This document shows positions 7,286-17,431 of a stretch of DNA of 64,000 nucleotides, piece by piece. The first letter of the stretch is position 1, and each line of letters begins with the position of its first letter. The stretch comes from Pedobacter cryoconitis. Its GTDB lineage: Bacteria; Bacteroidota; Bacteroidia; Sphingobacteriales; Sphingobacteriaceae. Made by a program: the position numbers and the translations under genes. The notes below the pieces were generated by a model, which was given only the letters and a program-made list of their open reading frames with translations, was not told the origin of the DNA and did not search any database. The stretch spans positions 83,569 through 147,568 of the forward strand of contig NZ_JACHCC010000012.1 in NCBI RefSeq assembly GCF_014207135.1, read 5' to 3'.

Positions 7286-10123
7286 TTAAGGCTTATCGTC
7301 AGTGAGTTCAAAACCCCAGGTCTTACCTTTTTCTGTTGCAGGTATTCCACCTGTCATCCATACCGGGGCTTTTGCACCTTTCAGATAATAATCGAAAAAT
7401 TGTTGTTCACGAATCTGGATATCTTTCCTGTTCTGACGAAGCATCAGGTTATGTGCTTCATTGTTATAGTTCAGTAACCAGGCTGGTTTGCCCAATCTTT
7501 TCAAACCAGTGAACATTTCAATTCCCTGATACCATGGTACGGCACCATCAGCGTCATTAGCCATGATTACTACTGGTGTAGTCACCTTAGGTAAAGAGAA
7601 AAGAGGAGAGTTCTCGATATACAACTCTGGTTTTTCCCATAAAGTTGCCCCGATTCTGCTCTGTGTTTTTTCATATTGGAATTGTCTGTTCATACCAGAT
7701 TCCCAACGGATTCCGCCATACGCAGAGGTCATGTTCACTACAGGAGCTCCAGCCCATGCAGCAGCATACATGTTTGTGCTGGTAATCAGGTGCGCAACCT
7801 GATAACCTCCCCAGCTTTGTCCCTGGATACCGATTTTTGTACCGTCAACCCAGCTGTTTTTTTTCAATGATTCAACTCCAGAGTTGATATACTCATCTGC
7901 AGATTTTCCAGGATGACCTTTCTCATAGCTGATGTCCGGAGCAAAGACCAGATATCCGTTACTTACGAAGAAAGAAATATTTAATCTTGAAGGCGTAGGA
8001 GCAGGGGCTTGGTAGCTATAAAGTCCATCTGAAAGCTTTTCGTAGAAATAAGCAATCATCGGGTATTTTTTATTCGGATCAAAATTCTCCGGTTTGTATA
8101 AAATACCTTCAGATTTATAGCCTTTCGGTGTAGTCCATTTTACGAGTTCTGCTGTGCCCCAGTTGTAGTTTTGCTGCTGCGGATTAGTATTGCTTAGTTT
8201 TACTTCTGTTTTTAAATCTGCAGATACATAAACATTTGGTGAAGTACTGTAATTTGCTTTGTCATAAATAAAGCGTTCCGCTGATTTTGCTTTAGCCAGG
8301 GATGAGTACTTAAATTTAGCCATCACAACCAGCTCCGGATTTTTACTGTCTCCAACGCGGGTTTTGTAAAAGCCGTTTTCTTTAGTCACATTATTAAAAG
8401 CACTCAGCCATACTTCGTCTTTTTTGCTAATAAACTGTGCTTCAGGATCTAGTTTCTCATAACGGAAAGTAATGCTGTTTTGTCTTCCGAAATTATTGGT
8501 GATATTTTTCGGTGCAGATTTACCATCAGGTGAAAAACTCCAGATATCGTATCTGTCATAGATTAAAACCTGTTTGTCTTCTTCAGTCCAGCCTGCAACA
8601 CCATATACAGTAGGATCGTCAGGCACATCATTATCTTCATCAGCGAATTTTACAGTCATGTTCGCATTTAATACAGTAACTTTTCCTGTAGCGACAGTAT
8701 AAGTAGACCACACGGAAGTTTTCTTATCGTAAAATAAGACATAGTTCCCACCTGGAGAGGCTATTGCATGGCCATTTAATGCTGATATGATTTTCTTCCT
8801 TGAACCTGTTTTAGTATCAACCAGATAGTAATCATAGATCCCAGAACCAGTCCATTGCGTTTGAGCACGGTTTCCATAATCAGTGGAAGCGAGTACGAAA
8901 TTTGCATCTCCTTCTTTGACTATACTGGCTTCAGGAAGTTTGATGTCTGTCAGCGGTACAATTTTTGGATCGCTGCTAAAAATATCAATTACTGATAAAT
9001 AACTTCTTTTAGCCTCTTTATCAGCATTTTTCAATTGCATAGGCTGCAAATAATCATCTTTATATCCCCATATGTCCAGTTTAGCATGTTCAAACTCAAC
9101 CAGAGTAGTATCTTTTGCTTTTTTTACAGGTGCAATGCCAAAAAACAATTTGTTTCCTTCTTTGCTAAAAGTAAGTTTTCCATCTCCGCTAACTGCCCAT
9201 TTGGCTGGCATACCATCAATCTCATGGTCAACCAGGGCCTGTGCGGTATCCAGAGTCATTGAATTGAAGTAAATGCTGTAATTTTTAATTTCCTCTTTTT
9301 CAGGTGAAGATTCTCCTAAAAAGGCGACCTGTTCGCTGGCATCATCAAAAATGAAGCTTTTGTAATTACCTTTTACATTAACCAGTGTTTTAATAGTTCC
9401 TTTTTCTGTATTCAGTAAGAAAACACCTGGTTTTGCAGTCTTATCTTTTTTTGATCCGGTACAGTTATAAATCAGCTGTTTACCGTTTTTACTGAAAGCA
9501 TACTCAGTAACGTATTTAAAAGTTTGCTCTGCACCAGTCAGCAGGTTTCTTAAAATAAGATCAGAACCCGTCTTTTTATCTTTTTCCTTAGTTTCTTCTT
9601 CTGCAAAAAAATCATTTGCTGAATCTTCCTTTTCACGATCGGCTTTTGCTTTTTTAGCAGTGTCTAAAGGTACTTCCTTCTGATAGGCCAGGTAATTTCC
9701 AGCGCGTTCAGGTATTTTGAATGATTTTACTCTTGCTACCTTGAGGATTGCACTGGTTGTTAGATTGACAAAACCCAGAGAGTCTTTAGTCATCTCAGCA
9801 GGTTTCTTCTTTTTTATTTTTTCCTGACGGGTTGTAGCAAATAAAGGTTTAATCAGGAATGCTGCAAATTTGGAATCCGCGCTGAACTGAACAGATCCGC
9901 CTCTTGGAATATTAATTTTTGTGGTATTCAAAAGATTATTGAGGTGCAAATTCGCATCTCCTTCTTGCTGAAGGATAGAATAAGCTGCCCACTGACCATT
10001 GTCTGATAGCTGCTTAACGCCAACACTTTGCCAGGAATCATAAACCGTGTGATCCAGCGGTTTCTTTTGGGCGAAAGTGGCAGTCGCTAAAAATAAAAGA
10101 ATAAGCGTAAAGTTTTTCTGCAT
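7286..10123 (-). CDS. Secreted S9 family prolyl-oligopeptidase-type peptidase
   Basis: A 945-residue exported serine peptidase. The N-terminus is a signal peptide (MQKNFTLILLFLATATFA before QKKPLD). A long beta-propeller region follows, then an alpha/beta-hydrolase domain. The catalytic triad is readable: Ser770 in GQSWGGYQ, Asp859 in NDADGAVPW and His891 in NEAHNL. It probably acts as a dipeptidyl- or acylaminoacyl-peptidase on imported or periplasmic peptides. A lysine- and glutamate-rich insert near residues 160-185 is unusual but lies on the surface region between propeller blades. It is a single-gene unit with terminators on both sides. Confidence 0.9.
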   Translation of the reverse strand: MQKNFTLILLFLATATFAQKKPLDHTVYDSWQSVGVKQLSDNGQWAAYSILQQEGDANLHLNNLLNTTKINIPRGGSVQFSADSKFAAFLIKPLFATTRQEKIKKKKPAEMTKDSLGFVNLTTSAILKVARVKSFKIPERAGNYLAYQKEVPLDTAKKAKADREKEDSANDFFAEEETKEKDKKTGSDLILRNLLTGAEQTFKYVTEYAFSKNGKQLIYNCTGSKKDKTAKPGVFLLNTEKGTIKTLVNVKGNYKSFIFDDASEQVAFLGESSPEKEEIKNYSIYFNSMTLDTAQALVDHEIDGMPAKWAVSGDGKLTFSKEGNKLFFGIAPVKKAKDTTLVEFEHAKLDIWGYKDDYLQPMQLKNADKEAKRSYLSVIDIFSSDPKIVPLTDIKLPEASIVKEGDANFVLASTDYGNRAQTQWTGSGIYDYYLVDTKTGSRKKIISALNGHAIASPGGNYVLFYDKKTSVWSTYTVATGKVTVLNANMTVKFADEDNDVPDDPTVYGVAGWTEEDKQVLIYDRYDIWSFSPDGKSAPKNITNNFGRQNSITFRYEKLDPEAQFISKKDEVWLSAFNNVTKENGFYKTRVGDSKNPELVVMAKFKYSSLAKAKSAERFIYDKANYSTSPNVYVSADLKTEVKLSNTNPQQQNYNWGTAELVKWTTPKGYKSEGILYKPENFDPNKKYPMIAYFYEKLSDGLYSYQAPAPTPSRLNISFFVSNGYLVFAPDISYEKGHPGKSADEYINSGVESLKKNSWVDGTKIGIQGQSWGGYQVAHLITSTNMYAAAWAGAPVVNMTSAYGGIRWESGMNRQFQYEKTQSRIGATLWEKPELYIENSPLFSLPKVTTPVVIMANDADGAVPWYQGIEMFTGLKRLGKPAWLLNYNNEAHNLMLRQNRKDIQIREQQFFDYYLKGAKAPVWMTGGIPATEKGKTWGFELTDDKP

Positions 10124-10256
10124 AATTGAGTGGTTGGATTTAAATGATGATATTCTTTGGCCCTAAAAATTGTAATTTTTTGTCAATATACCGCCATTTG
10201 TATATTAAATTTTACATAATTAAGGCAGAATATCTATTGCTAAAAGGTGTTAAACA

Positions 10257-10295
10257 AGAAAAGGTCATCTTCCTGGTGGGGAGACGACCTTTTCT
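10257..10295. terminator. Intrinsic terminator after yidC
   Basis: AGAAAAGGTC pairs with GACCTTTTCT, with further inner pairing (TCTTCC/GGGGAGA). It sits just downstream of yidC on the minus strand. Confidence 0.7.
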
Positions 10296-10312
10296 AATTA
10301 TTGTCTGAATAA

Positions 10313-12115
10313 TTACTTATTCTTTTTTTCTTGTGTTTTTACCTGTTGTTGCTGACGCATATAATCATCCAGACGAGTCTGGAATTTAGATTTTTTCTTT
10401 TGTTCTTCAGGTTTCTTTTTGTTTTCCTTAAGAATATTGTGAATTTTCTCGTCGTTAACCATTGATTTAATCAGGAACTGCTGACCAAAAGTTAGCATAT
10501 TCGCCAGGAAATAATAGTAGTTTAATCCAGCAGGGTAGCTATTCAGCACACCAAGGAATACAACTGGCATGATATAACCGATATATTTCATTTGTCCTGT
10601 AGCACCTGACACCTGATTATTGAAATAAGTGTAAATCAATGTAGAGATAGTCATCAATACACACATTAAACTTAAGTGGTCACCAATAAACGGAAGTGTA
10701 AAACCAAATTTAATGAAGTCATCATAAGTAGAAAGGTCATGCATCCATAAAAAGCTATGTCCTCTTAATTCGAATAAATTCGGGAAGAAGAAGAAGAAGG
10801 CCATTACGATAGGTAACTGAAGCAGCATAGGTAAACATCCGCCCAATGGATTTACACCGACCTGTTTATATAGTTTAAGATATTCCTGTTGTAATAATGT
10901 AGCATTATCTTCACCCACTTTAGCTTTAATCTCATCCATTTCAGGTTTCAAAATTCTCATTTTGGCCATAGAGATATAAGACTTATAAGTTAATGGAGAT
11001 AATACAACCTTTAACGCAATAGTTAAAACCAGGATAATTAATCCATAGTTCCAGCCAAAGCTCTCCAGGAAGTTAAATACTGGCAATACAACGAATCTGT
11101 TGATGTATTTCAATGGCCAGTAGCCCATTTCTACCAGTTTCTCAATTTCGTGTCCCTGAGCTTTTAAAACTTTAAACTGATTGGTCCCGAAATAGAACTT
11201 CATTTTATAGTTTTGAGCATCAAGCTGATTGAAAGGAAGGTTTACTTTAGCAGAATAGCCTTTTACCTGTCCTGGTGTTGTCAGTATTCTTACGCCCAGG
11301 TTAACTCTTGCAAAAGGATCAGCAGGAAGTAACACTGCTGAGAAGAAGTGTTGCTTGAAGGCAATCCACTCAATCTTGGCTTTAGCCAGATTTTCTGTCT
11401 CATCTTTAGCAATGCTCAGGTGGTCTGGGTTTTTATCTATGTATTTATAATAAGGCGCAGAATACTGCTGCTCGCTTTTCAACGACTTTTCCTGTTGAAG
11501 CAATACAGTTTCCCAGTCCAGGGTGACGCTGTCTCTCTGGATTACCTGATTCATTCCTTTTAAGTTGATATTAAAACCAACGTCATGAGAATTAGGCTGT
11601 AAATCATAAACAAACTCAACATATTTATCCGCGCTATAGTTAGCACGCATCACCATTGAATTATTTGTTTTTGTAGCAGTAAAATAAAGGTCATTTGTTT
11701 TTACCAGTTTACCACCGATGTTTAATACCAGTCCGAATACATTTTCGTCCCCATCAAACAATACTACCGGTTTTTTCAGGTAAGTTTCTTCGCCTTTAAT
11801 TTCTACAGCTTTGATTTTACCGCCTTTATTAGTGAAGGTTAATTTTAAAGCTTCATTTTCCAGTACGCTTGTTGCAGCAGTACCAGCAATTGTTGCTCCG
11901 AAAGGACCTTTCAAAGCTGCTGAATCTAATTTCGGAGATGATGCGCTGTCAGCAATAGCCGCCGGAGAATGTTTAACACCAGCTTTACTAGCGGAATCCA
12001 GAGATATCCGCTCCCGTTCTTTCTTTATATCAGCCTCACTTGGCTTAAAGAAATAGAAAGAACCCGCCAAAACGATCATGATCAGGAACAATCCTGTGAA
12101 TGTATTTTTATCCAT
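10313..12115 (-). CDS. yidC: Membrane protein insertase YidC
   Basis: A 600-residue YidC/Oxa1 insertase of the inner membrane. It has an N-terminal membrane anchor (NTFTGLFLIMIVLAGSFYFF), a large periplasmic beta domain of about 300 residues, and the conserved C-terminal insertase core. The core carries the conserved Arg-helix region (SPLTYKSYISMAKMRILKPE), then NPLGGCLPMLLQLPIVMAFF and the last membrane helices. The C-terminus is basic and Gln-rich. It lies 20 bp downstream of pyrG and is probably co-transcribed with it. Confidence 0.95.
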   Translation of the reverse strand: MDKNTFTGLFLIMIVLAGSFYFFKPSEADIKKERERISLDSASKAGVKHSPAAIADSASSPKLDSAALKGPFGATIAGTAATSVLENEALKLTFTNKGGKIKAVEIKGEETYLKKPVVLFDGDENVFGLVLNIGGKLVKTNDLYFTATKTNNSMVMRANYSADKYVEFVYDLQPNSHDVGFNINLKGMNQVIQRDSVTLDWETVLLQQEKSLKSEQQYSAPYYKYIDKNPDHLSIAKDETENLAKAKIEWIAFKQHFFSAVLLPADPFARVNLGVRILTTPGQVKGYSAKVNLPFNQLDAQNYKMKFYFGTNQFKVLKAQGHEIEKLVEMGYWPLKYINRFVVLPVFNFLESFGWNYGLIILVLTIALKVVLSPLTYKSYISMAKMRILKPEMDEIKAKVGEDNATLLQQEYLKLYKQVGVNPLGGCLPMLLQLPIVMAFFFFFPNLFELRGHSFLWMHDLSTYDDFIKFGFTLPFIGDHLSLMCVLMTISTLIYTYFNNQVSGATGQMKYIGYIMPVVFLGVLNSYPAGLNYYYFLANMLTFGQQFLIKSMVNDEKIHNILKENKKKPEEQKKKSKFQTRLDDYMRQQQQVKTQEKKNK

Positions 12116-12135
12116 TATTGTTATTTAAACGCGTA

Positions 12136-13752
12136 TTAGTTTGTTTTTTTCTTCGCATACTCCATCGCAGCGGCGACAAATTTAACAAAAAGTGGGTGAG
12201 GATTAGCAACTGTTGATTTTAATTCCGGATGAAATTGTCCACCAACAAAAAACGGATGGTTTTTAAGCTCAATAATTTCCACTAAATGGCTGTCCGGATT
12301 AGTACCTGATGCAATCATTCCAGCTTCTTCATATCTGTCTAAATACGCACTGTTAAATTCATAACGATGTCTGTGACGTTCATTAATATGTGCTTTTCCA
12401 TAAGCAGCAAAAGCTTTAGTTCCTTTTTTCAGATCACAAGGATAAGAGCCCAGACGCATAGTACCACCTTTATTAGTCACTGTTTTCTGATCTTCCATCA
12501 TATTGATTACTGGATCAATAGTTTCTTCGTCAATTTCGGTTGTATTTGCAGTTGGTAATCCCAATACATTACGGCCAAACTCAATAACCGCACATTGCAT
12601 ACCTAAACAAATACCAAAGAAAGGAACATTATTTTCACGAACGTAACGGATCGCATCAATTTTTCCTTCAATACCTCTGCTACCAAATCCAGGAGCTACT
12701 AATACCGCATCAAGATGACCTAATTTTTCTTTAGCGTTATCAGGATAAAGTTCTTCTGAATGGATATATTCCACTCTGACTTTACACTCGTTTTTAGCAC
12801 CCGCATGAATGAAAGCCTCTATGATTGATTTATAAGCATCTGGTAATTCAACATATTTACCAACCAGTCCAATTCTTACTTCAGCAGTAGGATTTTTAAG
12901 TCTTCCTAAGAAATCTTTCCAACTCTCCATGTCCGGCTCATTTTTCTGTGCCAGTTTAAGTTTGCTTAATACTGTTTTATCCAGTTGTTCCTTCATCATC
13001 AACAATGGAACTGAATAGATTGATGAAGCATCGATAGACTCAATTACTGCGTTTACGTTAACGTTACAGAACAGGGCAATCTTTTTACGGATGTCCATAT
13101 TGATATGCTGTTCTGTACGGCAAACCAGAATATCCGGTTGAATACCATATTCCAGCAATGCTTTAACCGAGTGTTGTGTAGGTTTGGTTTTAAGCTCACC
13201 GGCGGCAGCAAGATAGGGGATCAGGGTTAAATGGATAACAATTGCATTATTTGCGCCAGCTTCCCATTTAAATTGTCTTACAGCCTCAATGAAAGGAAGT
13301 GATTCAATATCTCCGACAGTTCCGCCTAACTCAGTAATTACGATATCATAATCACCGGTTTCGCCCAGGATACGCATATTACGTTTAATTTCGTCAGTGA
13401 TATGCGGAACAACCTGTACTGTTTTTCCAAGGTATTCTCCCTGACGTTCTTTATTAATTACATTCTGATAAATACGACCAGTAGTGATGTTGTTAGCCTG
13501 TGAGGTAGGAACATTTAAAAAACGTTCGTAATGACCTAAATCCAAATCGGTTTCAGCACCATCTTCTGTTACGTAGCATTCGCCATGCTCATATGGGTTT
13601 AAAGTTCCCGGATCAATATTGATATAAGGATCGAATTTCTGGATGGTTACTCTGTAACCTCTTGCTTGTAAAAGTTTGGCCAATGAAGCGGAGATGATGC
13701 CCTTACCTAAAGAGGAAGTAACACCGCCCGTAACAAAAATATACTTAGTCAT
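12136..13752 (-). CDS. pyrG: CTP synthase
   Basis: 538 residues, normal length. The synthetase domain starts KYIFVTGGVTSSLGKGI and contains the P-loop and the conserved GGTVGDIES motif. The C-terminal class-I glutamine amidotransferase domain has the nucleophile in FFGICLGMQ and the His/Glu pair in GGQFHPE. The enzyme makes CTP from UTP with glutamine-derived ammonia. It is first in a two-gene unit with yidC. A minus-strand -7 box TAGCTTTG is at 13816-13823. Confidence 0.97.
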   Translation of the reverse strand: MTKYIFVTGGVTSSLGKGIISASLAKLLQARGYRVTIQKFDPYINIDPGTLNPYEHGECYVTEDGAETDLDLGHYERFLNVPTSQANNITTGRIYQNVINKERQGEYLGKTVQVVPHITDEIKRNMRILGETGDYDIVITELGGTVGDIESLPFIEAVRQFKWEAGANNAIVIHLTLIPYLAAAGELKTKPTQHSVKALLEYGIQPDILVCRTEQHINMDIRKKIALFCNVNVNAVIESIDASSIYSVPLLMMKEQLDKTVLSKLKLAQKNEPDMESWKDFLGRLKNPTAEVRIGLVGKYVELPDAYKSIIEAFIHAGAKNECKVRVEYIHSEELYPDNAKEKLGHLDAVLVAPGFGSRGIEGKIDAIRYVRENNVPFFGICLGMQCAVIEFGRNVLGLPTANTTEIDEETIDPVINMMEDQKTVTNKGGTMRLGSYPCDLKKGTKAFAAYGKAHINERHRHRYEFNSAYLDRYEEAGMIASGTNPDSHLVEIIELKNHPFFVGGQFHPELKSTVANPHPLFVKFVAAAMEYAKKKTN

Positions 13753-13754
13753 GT

Positions 13755-14214
13755 TTGTGAGTTTGTGAAATAAAAGCCGCTTTTAAAGGCGTTTTTATTG
13801 TTTTTGTACGGGATACAAAGCTACGGAAATATTGTGGAATTGGGAAACTAATTATCATTTCTATTCAAATGCTGATAATCAGGAAGATCCCTTAAATAAA
13901 AAAAAGACCAGGTAAATTTACCTGGCCTTTTTCAATTTTATATTTGGTTAGAATATGCTTGGTTGATAAAAGTTAAAATGTTATGTCGTAACACTAAGGT
14001 AAATCTAATATTAATTTTAGAATTTAGTATATGCAATGCTGAATAAAGTTGATATTATTTGTAATTAACTGATTTTCAGTGTTATTATTTGTGATTGAGT
14101 CCTTGTTTTTATTTTTCAGATACCTGAAAAGCTATCAGACTGCTTGATTTTAAGCAAATGCCAGCACTGTAATAATGCTTAAACTAACTACTTTTAGGTA
14201 CACTAAGCTTAGGT
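13755..14214. other. Gene-free region of about 460 bp
   Basis: It holds a -7 box for pyrG at 13816-13823 (minus strand) and an intrinsic terminator at 13901-13932. I see nothing convincing in 13940-14214, which is AT-rich and contains only short open frames of fewer than 25 codons. Confidence 0.5.
13901..13932. terminator. Intrinsic terminator
   Basis: AAAAAGACCAGGTAAA faces TTTACCTGGCCTTTTT, with T runs on both strands. On the minus strand it would end the message of the lipoprotein gene at 14215, although about 280 bp away. Confidence 0.6.
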
Positions 14215-14754
14215 TTATTTACAGCATTCATAATAGTTTTTTACCTTTTTATCTGCTTCAGACCAGGCAATGTAAACTTTGCTTTCTTTACCCAGGCGAT
14301 ATTTAAAACCATTTAAACCTGTTTTTTTTAATTCTTCAAAAAAGACTTTATCCGGTGTATTATTATCTGGTTTTTCATTCTCCGTTACCGCAGGCTCAAT
14401 GAAATTTTCTTCATCAAAAAACAGATTCAGTTCTTCTTTAATAAACTGGATCTGTTCTTTAGTTTTTCCCAGATCAACACTTTCTTTATAATTGTCCAGA
14501 AGTTCTTTGGCTTTCAATGTTTTTGTATAAATCTGATGACCATCCTGAGGAGTGATTGTGAAAACCAATTCCATATTTTTGGGATGATCTCCCTTTAATT
14601 CAATTTTGAAAGTGTCCAGTTTTGTGGTGTCTCTGAATGAGCGTAAAGCAATTTTGGAATTTGCAGTAACATCCTTTGTTTTGCCTGATTCTGCAGAATT
14701 ACAAGCCGCTAAAAATAAGGATGAAATCAAAAGGCAGCTATAAATTCTCTTCAT
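14215..14754 (-). CDS. Hypothetical lipoprotein
   Basis: 179 residues with a lipoprotein signal peptide (MKRIYSCLLISSLFLAACNS, lipobox LAAC). The mature part is rich in Lys, Glu and Asp and has a predicted helical middle section. A C-terminal pair of cysteines stands in YYECCK. I do not recognise a domain. It lies 29 bp downstream of kdsB and may be the last gene of the trpS-dNK-kdsB unit. It is probably exported to the outer or inner membrane face. Confidence 0.75.
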   Translation of the reverse strand: MKRIYSCLLISSLFLAACNSAESGKTKDVTANSKIALRSFRDTTKLDTFKIELKGDHPKNMELVFTITPQDGHQIYTKTLKAKELLDNYKESVDLGKTKEQIQFIKEELNLFFDEENFIEPAVTENEKPDNNTPDKVFFEELKKTGLNGFKYRLGKESKVYIAWSEADKKVKNYYECCK

Positions 14755-14783
14755 GTAGATTGTTTTATTCCTAAGATAAGAAA

Positions 14784-15524
14784 TTAATCGCCCTTGAACC
14801 TAATAATTTTCTCCAGATCTTCAGGAGTATCTATGGCAATTGTCTCTAAATCGGTTACTTTTGTTTTAATCTTATAGCCGTTTTCCAGCCATCTGAGCTG
14901 TTCCAGGCTTTCGGCAAGTTCCAGTGCAGATGGTTTTAACCGGGTAATCTGTAAGAGTGTTTCGGTGGTATAACCATAAATTCCGATGTGTTTGTAATAC
15001 TGAAAAGTACTCAGCCAGTCCTTTGGATCGGTGTTCCTTAAAAAGGGAATAGTTTGCCGGCTAAAGTAAAGTGCTTCCTGATCAGCATTAAGTACAACTT
15101 TAGGGATATTCTGATTGAATAACTCTTCAGTATTGTTTATCTTTTTGACCAGTGTGGCCAGTTTAACCTGTGGATCTTCAAAACAGGAAGCCAGCAGATC
15201 AATTTGAACCGGGTCAATATAGGGTTCATCTCCCTGGATATTAATAATGACATCAAAGCCCTTGAAATTCATAGCTACTTCAGCACAGCGGTCGGTGCCG
15301 CTCTGGTGATCTGCTCTGGTCAAAGCATATTCACCGCCAAAACGCTTGACTTCCTGGATAATCCGGTCGTCATCAGTAGCAATGACCACCTTATCCAGAC
15401 TAGAAGAGCTACAGGCCTGTTCGTAAACCCGCTGAATCATACTTTTACCCGCTATATCTATCAGCGGTTTACCAGGAAACCGGGTCGATGCATACCGGGC
15501 AGGAATAATTCCAAGTTTAGCCAT
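14784..15524 (-). CDS. kdsB: 3-deoxy-manno-octulosonate cytidylyltransferase (CMP-KDO synthetase)
   Basis: 246 residues. The nucleotidyltransferase signature GIIPARYASTRFPGKPL is at the N-terminus, with VIINIQGDEPYID and TDDDRI further on. It activates KDO for lipopolysaccharide core synthesis in the cytoplasm. The gene starts 1 bp after the stop of the deoxynucleoside kinase gene, so the two are almost certainly translated from one message. Confidence 0.95.
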   Translation of the reverse strand: MAKLGIIPARYASTRFPGKPLIDIAGKSMIQRVYEQACSSSSLDKVVIATDDDRIIQEVKRFGGEYALTRADHQSGTDRCAEVAMNFKGFDVIINIQGDEPYIDPVQIDLLASCFEDPQVKLATLVKKINNTEELFNQNIPKVVLNADQEALYFSRQTIPFLRNTDPKDWLSTFQYYKHIGIYGYTTETLLQITRLKPSALELAESLEQLRWLENGYKIKTKVTDLETIAIDTPEDLEKIIRFKGD

Positions 15525-15525
15525 C

Positions 15526-16140
15526 TTAAAAAAGTCCGTGTATTTCTGCTTCTATCGATTGGATCACTGACCCAAGATCTTCCGGATTGTTTGTGAAATC
15601 CAGTTTGTCTTTATCCAGGATCAGTAATTTACCTAACTGATAATTTTTGATCCATGCTTCGTATTTTTCATTAAGCTTAGACAGGTAATCCAGGCGGATA
15701 CTCGCTTCGTAATCACGGCCTCTGCGCTGAATGTTGTTGACTAATGTTGGTACAGAAGCTCTGAGATATACCAGTAAATCAGGCGGCTTAATGAAAGAAG
15801 TAATGTTTTCAAAGATATCCCTGTAATTCTGGTGATCTCTTGTGGTCATTAATCCCATCTCGTGAAGATTTTCTGCAAAGATATGTGCGTCCTCATAGAT
15901 AGTCCTGTCCTGTATTACATTTCTTTGGTTAGTCTGGATATCTACGATTTGCTGGAAACGGTTATTCAGGAAATAGATCTGGAGATTAAAGCTCCATCTT
16001 TTCATATCACTGTAGAAATCTTCGAGGTAGGGGTTATTGTCTACCTCTTCATATAAAGCTTCCCAACCATAATTCTTAGCCAGCAGGCTTGTTAAAGTAG
16101 TCTTACCGGCACCTATATTGCCAACTATTGCTATATGCAT
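15526..16140 (-). CDS. Deoxynucleoside kinase
   Basis: 204 residues with the P-loop IVGNIGAGKTTLT at the start. The dNK-family residues are present (EEVDNNPYLEDFY and the DRTIYED motif near residue 82, plus RGRDYE in the lid). These enzymes phosphorylate deoxynucleosides for salvage. The specificity (dA/dG or dT) cannot be read from sequence alone. It lies between trpS and kdsB in a minus-strand unit. Confidence 0.9.
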   Translation of the reverse strand: MHIAIVGNIGAGKTTLTSLLAKNYGWEALYEEVDNNPYLEDFYSDMKRWSFNLQIYFLNNRFQQIVDIQTNQRNVIQDRTIYEDAHIFAENLHEMGLMTTRDHQNYRDIFENITSFIKPPDLLVYLRASVPTLVNNIQRRGRDYEASIRLDYLSKLNEKYEAWIKNYQLGKLLILDKDKLDFTNNPEDLGSVIQSIEAEIHGLF

Positions 16141-16193
16141 ACGATTTGTCTGATGAGCTTAAGGTATAATTTTAATTTGATTAATTTCAGGTG

Positions 16194-17192
16194 TTAAAAA
16201 GGTTTGAAACCAATGAGTTCCCTGACATCTTTTATAGTTTTTCTTGCACTTTCTCTGGCTTTTTCAGCTCCGTGATTAGCTACTTTACGGAGGTAATCAT
16301 TATCCTTTGAAATTTCTTCAATCCGCTCGCGTATCGGAGAATTAAAGATGATCATGTCTTCTGCCAGTTGCTTTTTAAAATCGCCGTAACGGATCTGACA
16401 TTTATTATATAGTTCATCGAAATGAGCCAGTGTATCTGTAGAAGAAACTATTTTCATCAGGTCAAACAGATTCTGGATAGCCTCTGGTTTAGGCTGGTTT
16501 TCTTCGGTCGGACCACCATCTGAAACTGCCTTTAATACCTTTTTGCGGATAATATCCGGTGAATCCGCCAGGTAAATACAGTTGGCATCACCTTCTGATT
16601 TCCCCATTTTCCCTTTTCCATCCAGTCCCGGAACTTTAACCAGGTTTTCAGAATAGCTGAAGGCAAATGGTTCAGGGAAATATTCGGAGTTATATAAACG
16701 GTTGAAACGGTTTCCAAAAGTACGTGTCATTTCCAGGTGTTGTTCCTGATCTTTACCTACAGGCACTTTAACTGCTTTGTGAATTAAGATATCAGCTGCC
16801 ATTAAAGCAGGGTAGGTGAGTAAGCCCGCGTTAACGTTGTCTGGCTGGGAGCGGATTTTATCCTTAAAGGAAGTACTTCTTTCCAGTTCACCCATATAAG
16901 CATTCATATTCAGGTACAGATAGAGTTCAGTTACTTCAGGGACATCCGACTGGATATAAATTGTCGATTCTTCGGGATCAATTCCACAGGCCAGGTATTC
17001 TACTAAAACATGTTTTACATAACCATGAAGATCTCCAGGAGTTGGATGAGTTGTTAAAGAGTGTAAATCAGCAATAAAAAAATAACAATTATATTCATGC
17101 TGCATCTTTACAAAATTGGTTACTGCACCAAAATAATTGCCCAGATGTAATTTTCCCGTTGGACGTATACCGCTTACTACTATTTCTTTCAT
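16194..17192 (-). CDS. trpS: Tryptophan--tRNA ligase
   Basis: 332 residues from the preferred ATG at 17192. Class I synthetase motifs are clear: the HIGH-type segment GIRPTGKLHLGNYFG at the very start and the KMSKS-type segment GKMGKSEGD. The frame is open up to 17237, but the extra 15 residues are charged and not part of the family, so I take MKEIVVSGIRP as the start. The gene leads the trpS-dNK-kdsB unit. Confidence 0.95.
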   Translation of the reverse strand: MKEIVVSGIRPTGKLHLGNYFGAVTNFVKMQHEYNCYFFIADLHSLTTHPTPGDLHGYVKHVLVEYLACGIDPEESTIYIQSDVPEVTELYLYLNMNAYMGELERSTSFKDKIRSQPDNVNAGLLTYPALMAADILIHKAVKVPVGKDQEQHLEMTRTFGNRFNRLYNSEYFPEPFAFSYSENLVKVPGLDGKGKMGKSEGDANCIYLADSPDIIRKKVLKAVSDGGPTEENQPKPEAIQNLFDLMKIVSSTDTLAHFDELYNKCQIRYGDFKKQLAEDMIIFNSPIRERIEEISKDNDYLRKVANHGAEKARESARKTIKDVRELIGFKPF

Positions 17193-17397
17193 TTTCCTGG
17201 ATTTGTTTTTTATGCTCGAATCCCTGTTGGGAATCACTGGTCGAAATTAATAAAAAACCCTTATTAGAACGGTCAATAATTAATTTTTATATGTGAACAG
17301 TCTGTGTTTGATGGATATAATGTTGTTTTCCGGGGGCGTGTCAGACAGAATTTTGAATACATGTCCTGTACAAACTGGTATATCTGAGTAAATTCAG

Positions 17398-17405
17398 TAT
17401 TTTTG
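17398..17405 (+). promoter_or_regulatory. -7 promoter box of gatC
   Basis: TATTTTTG fits TAnnTTTG, 26 bp before the gatC ATG. No clear TTG is found at the ideal -33 spacing. Confidence 0.4.
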
Positions 17406-17431
17406 ATTTAGAAACAATATTCTTTTAACAG

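Noticed and set aside
7563..9272. Several plus-strand frames of 60-80 residues inside the S9 peptidase gene.
   Set aside because: They are shadows of a long, well-supported gene with a complete catalytic triad on the other strand.
13940..14214. Possible small gene in the gap before the lipoprotein gene.
   Set aside because: The longest frames are fewer than 25 codons with no promoter-like element or recognisable sequence.
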